From NCBI GenBank assembly GCA_019417045.1, contig DXWE01000101.1, forward strand, positions 1-5,871: a stretch of DNA of 5,871 bases, given 5' to 3'. How positions within the stretch are numbered: position 1 is the first letter of the stretch; each line of letters begins with the position of its first letter. A model generated the notes under the pieces. It did no database searches and was not told where the DNA came from. It saw only the letters and a program-made list of their open reading frames with translations. A program made the translations under genes and the position numbers. The DNA is from Oscillospiraceae bacterium. GTDB taxonomy: Bacteria; Bacillota; Clostridia; Oscillospirales; Acutalibacteraceae. Positions 5,056 to 5,871 of this stretch are shown here, piece by piece.

Positions 5056-5871
5056 ATGGCCTGGTATCTCGGGATCGACACCAGCAATTACACCACCTCC
5101 GCCGCACTGTATAACCCCGAGACGGACGAGCTGCGGCAGACAAAGCGGCTGCTCCCCGTGAAGGAGGGGACGCTCGGCCTGCGGCAGAGCGACGCGGTGT
5201 TCCACCACGTCCGCCAGCTGCCCGAGCTGCTCGAGGAGCTGCTCTCCCCGCCGGTGCCTCTGCGGGGAGTGGGCGCGTCCACGCGCCCGCGTGAGACACA
5301 GGGATCCTATATGCCCTGCTTTCTGGTGGGGAGCGGCGCGGCGCGGGAACTGGCCGCGGCGGCGGGGATCCCGCTGTGCGGCTTTTCCCACCAGCAGGGG
5401 CATGTGGCCGCCGCGCTGTACGGCGCGGGCAGGACGGAGTGGCGGCGCCTGCCGTTTCTGGCGTTCCATGTCTCGGGCGGCACCACCGAGGCGCTGCTCG
5501 TGACGCCGGACGACCGCGAGGGCTTTGTGAGCGAGACGGTGGCGCGCTCGCTCGATTTGAAGGCCGGGCAGCTGATCGACCGCGTGGGCGGCCTGCTCGG
5601 CCTGCCGTTCCCGGCCGGCCCGGCGCTGGACGTACTCGCGGGACAAGCCGTGGGGGACGCGGCGCCGCGCGCCTCCCTGGCGGGGGCCGACTGCCACCTG
5701 TCGGGGGTGGAGAACCAGTGCCGGGCGATGGTCGAGGCGAAGGCGCCACCCGCCGAGGTGGCGCGGTTCTGCCTGCTGAGCGTCTGCGCGGCGCTTGCCG
5801 GCATGACGCAGGCGCTGATCCGAAAATACGGGCCGCTGCCGCTCGTATACGCGGGCGGCGTGATGTCGAAC
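5056..5871 (+). CDS. TsaD/Kae1-like protein (M22 family paralog), 3' end outside window
   Basis: An open frame of 272 codons running off the right edge. It belongs to the ASKHA-fold Kae1/TsaD family (old name O-sialoglycoprotein endopeptidase). Landmarks in order: LGIDTSNYTTSAAL (5-18), VGSGAARELA (91-100), the metal-binding type HQQGH (112-116), FHVSGGTTEALL (137-148), AGQLIDRVGGLLGLPFPAGP (170-189), LSGVENQC (215-222) and AGGVMSN (266-272). GAGG at 5045-5048 overlaps the nusB stop, 7 bases before the ATG, so the two genes are probably co-translated. True TsaD, which makes the t6A tRNA modification, has ETSCDET where this has DTSNYTT, and a longer spacing before the SGLK motif. This therefore looks like the divergent second copy seen in Clostridia rather than canonical TsaD. 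Its substrate is unknown. Confidence 0.85.
   Translation, partial: MAWYLGIDTSNYTTSAALYNPETDELRQTKRLLPVKEGTLGLRQSDAVFHHVRQLPELLEELLSPPVPLRGVGASTRPRETQGSYMPCFLVGSGAARELAAAAGIPLCGFSHQQGHVAAALYGAGRTEWRRLPFLAFHVSGGTTEALLVTPDDREGFVSETVARSLDLKAGQLIDRVGGLLGLPFPAGPALDVLAGQAVGDAAPRASLAGADCHLSGVENQCRAMVEAKAPPAEVARFCLLSVCAALAGMTQALIRKYGPLPLVYAGGVMSN

Noticed and set aside
4552..5697. 381-codon open frame on the minus strand across nusB and the TsaD-like gene
   Set aside because: Arg/Ala/His-rich shadow of conserved coding sequence on the other strand.

Overview
This window carries most of the spoIIIA sporulation operon, followed by a short housekeeping cluster. Everything reads left to right on the + strand. 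The organism is an anaerobic, endospore-forming Firmicute of the class Clostridia. The spoIIIA genes exist only in spore formers. The DNA is clearly GC-rich (by eye above 60%, with strong G/C at third codon positions), which points to the Oscillospirales/Ruminococcaceae rather than the AT-rich true Clostridium. The genus cannot be named from this sequence.

Region 1 (about 1-4019) holds spoIIIAB, AC, AD, AE, AF, AG and AH in the canonical order with gaps of 15-70 bases. The last few codons of spoIIIAA probably lie at the very left edge, but their frame cannot be fixed. In Bacillus these eight proteins form the SpoIIIA channel (feeding tube) in the mother-cell-derived outer forespore membrane. 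SpoIIIAH meets forespore SpoIIQ across the intermembrane space, SpoIIIAG and SpoIIIAH form rings, and SpoIIIAA is the ATPase. The only large gap is the 70 bases between AF and AG. It folds into two abutting inverted repeats, the second placing the AG Shine-Dalgarno in its loop. SpoIIIAG itself is unusually compact and seems to lack the central insertion of the Bacillus protein.

Region 2 (4020-4119) is a 100-base intergenic stretch with a strong vegetative promoter (extended -10, TGGTATAAT). An inverted repeat starts directly after the -10. No Rho-independent terminator is seen after spoIIIAH, so sporulation transcripts may run on.

Region 3 (4120-5871) holds an Asp23/YqhY-family gene, a hairpin with a T-rich tail that looks like a terminator or attenuator, nusB, and the first 272 codons of a TsaD/Kae1-like (M22 family) paralog cut by the window end. 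In B. subtilis accB and accC lie between spoIIIAH and yqhY; here they are absent.

I see no mobile element, CRISPR array, tRNA or rRNA. The window is mainly well-known biology. The parts worth a second look are the structured AF-AG junction, the reduced SpoIIIAG, the hairpin upstream of nusB, and the divergent active-site motifs of the TsaD-like protein.
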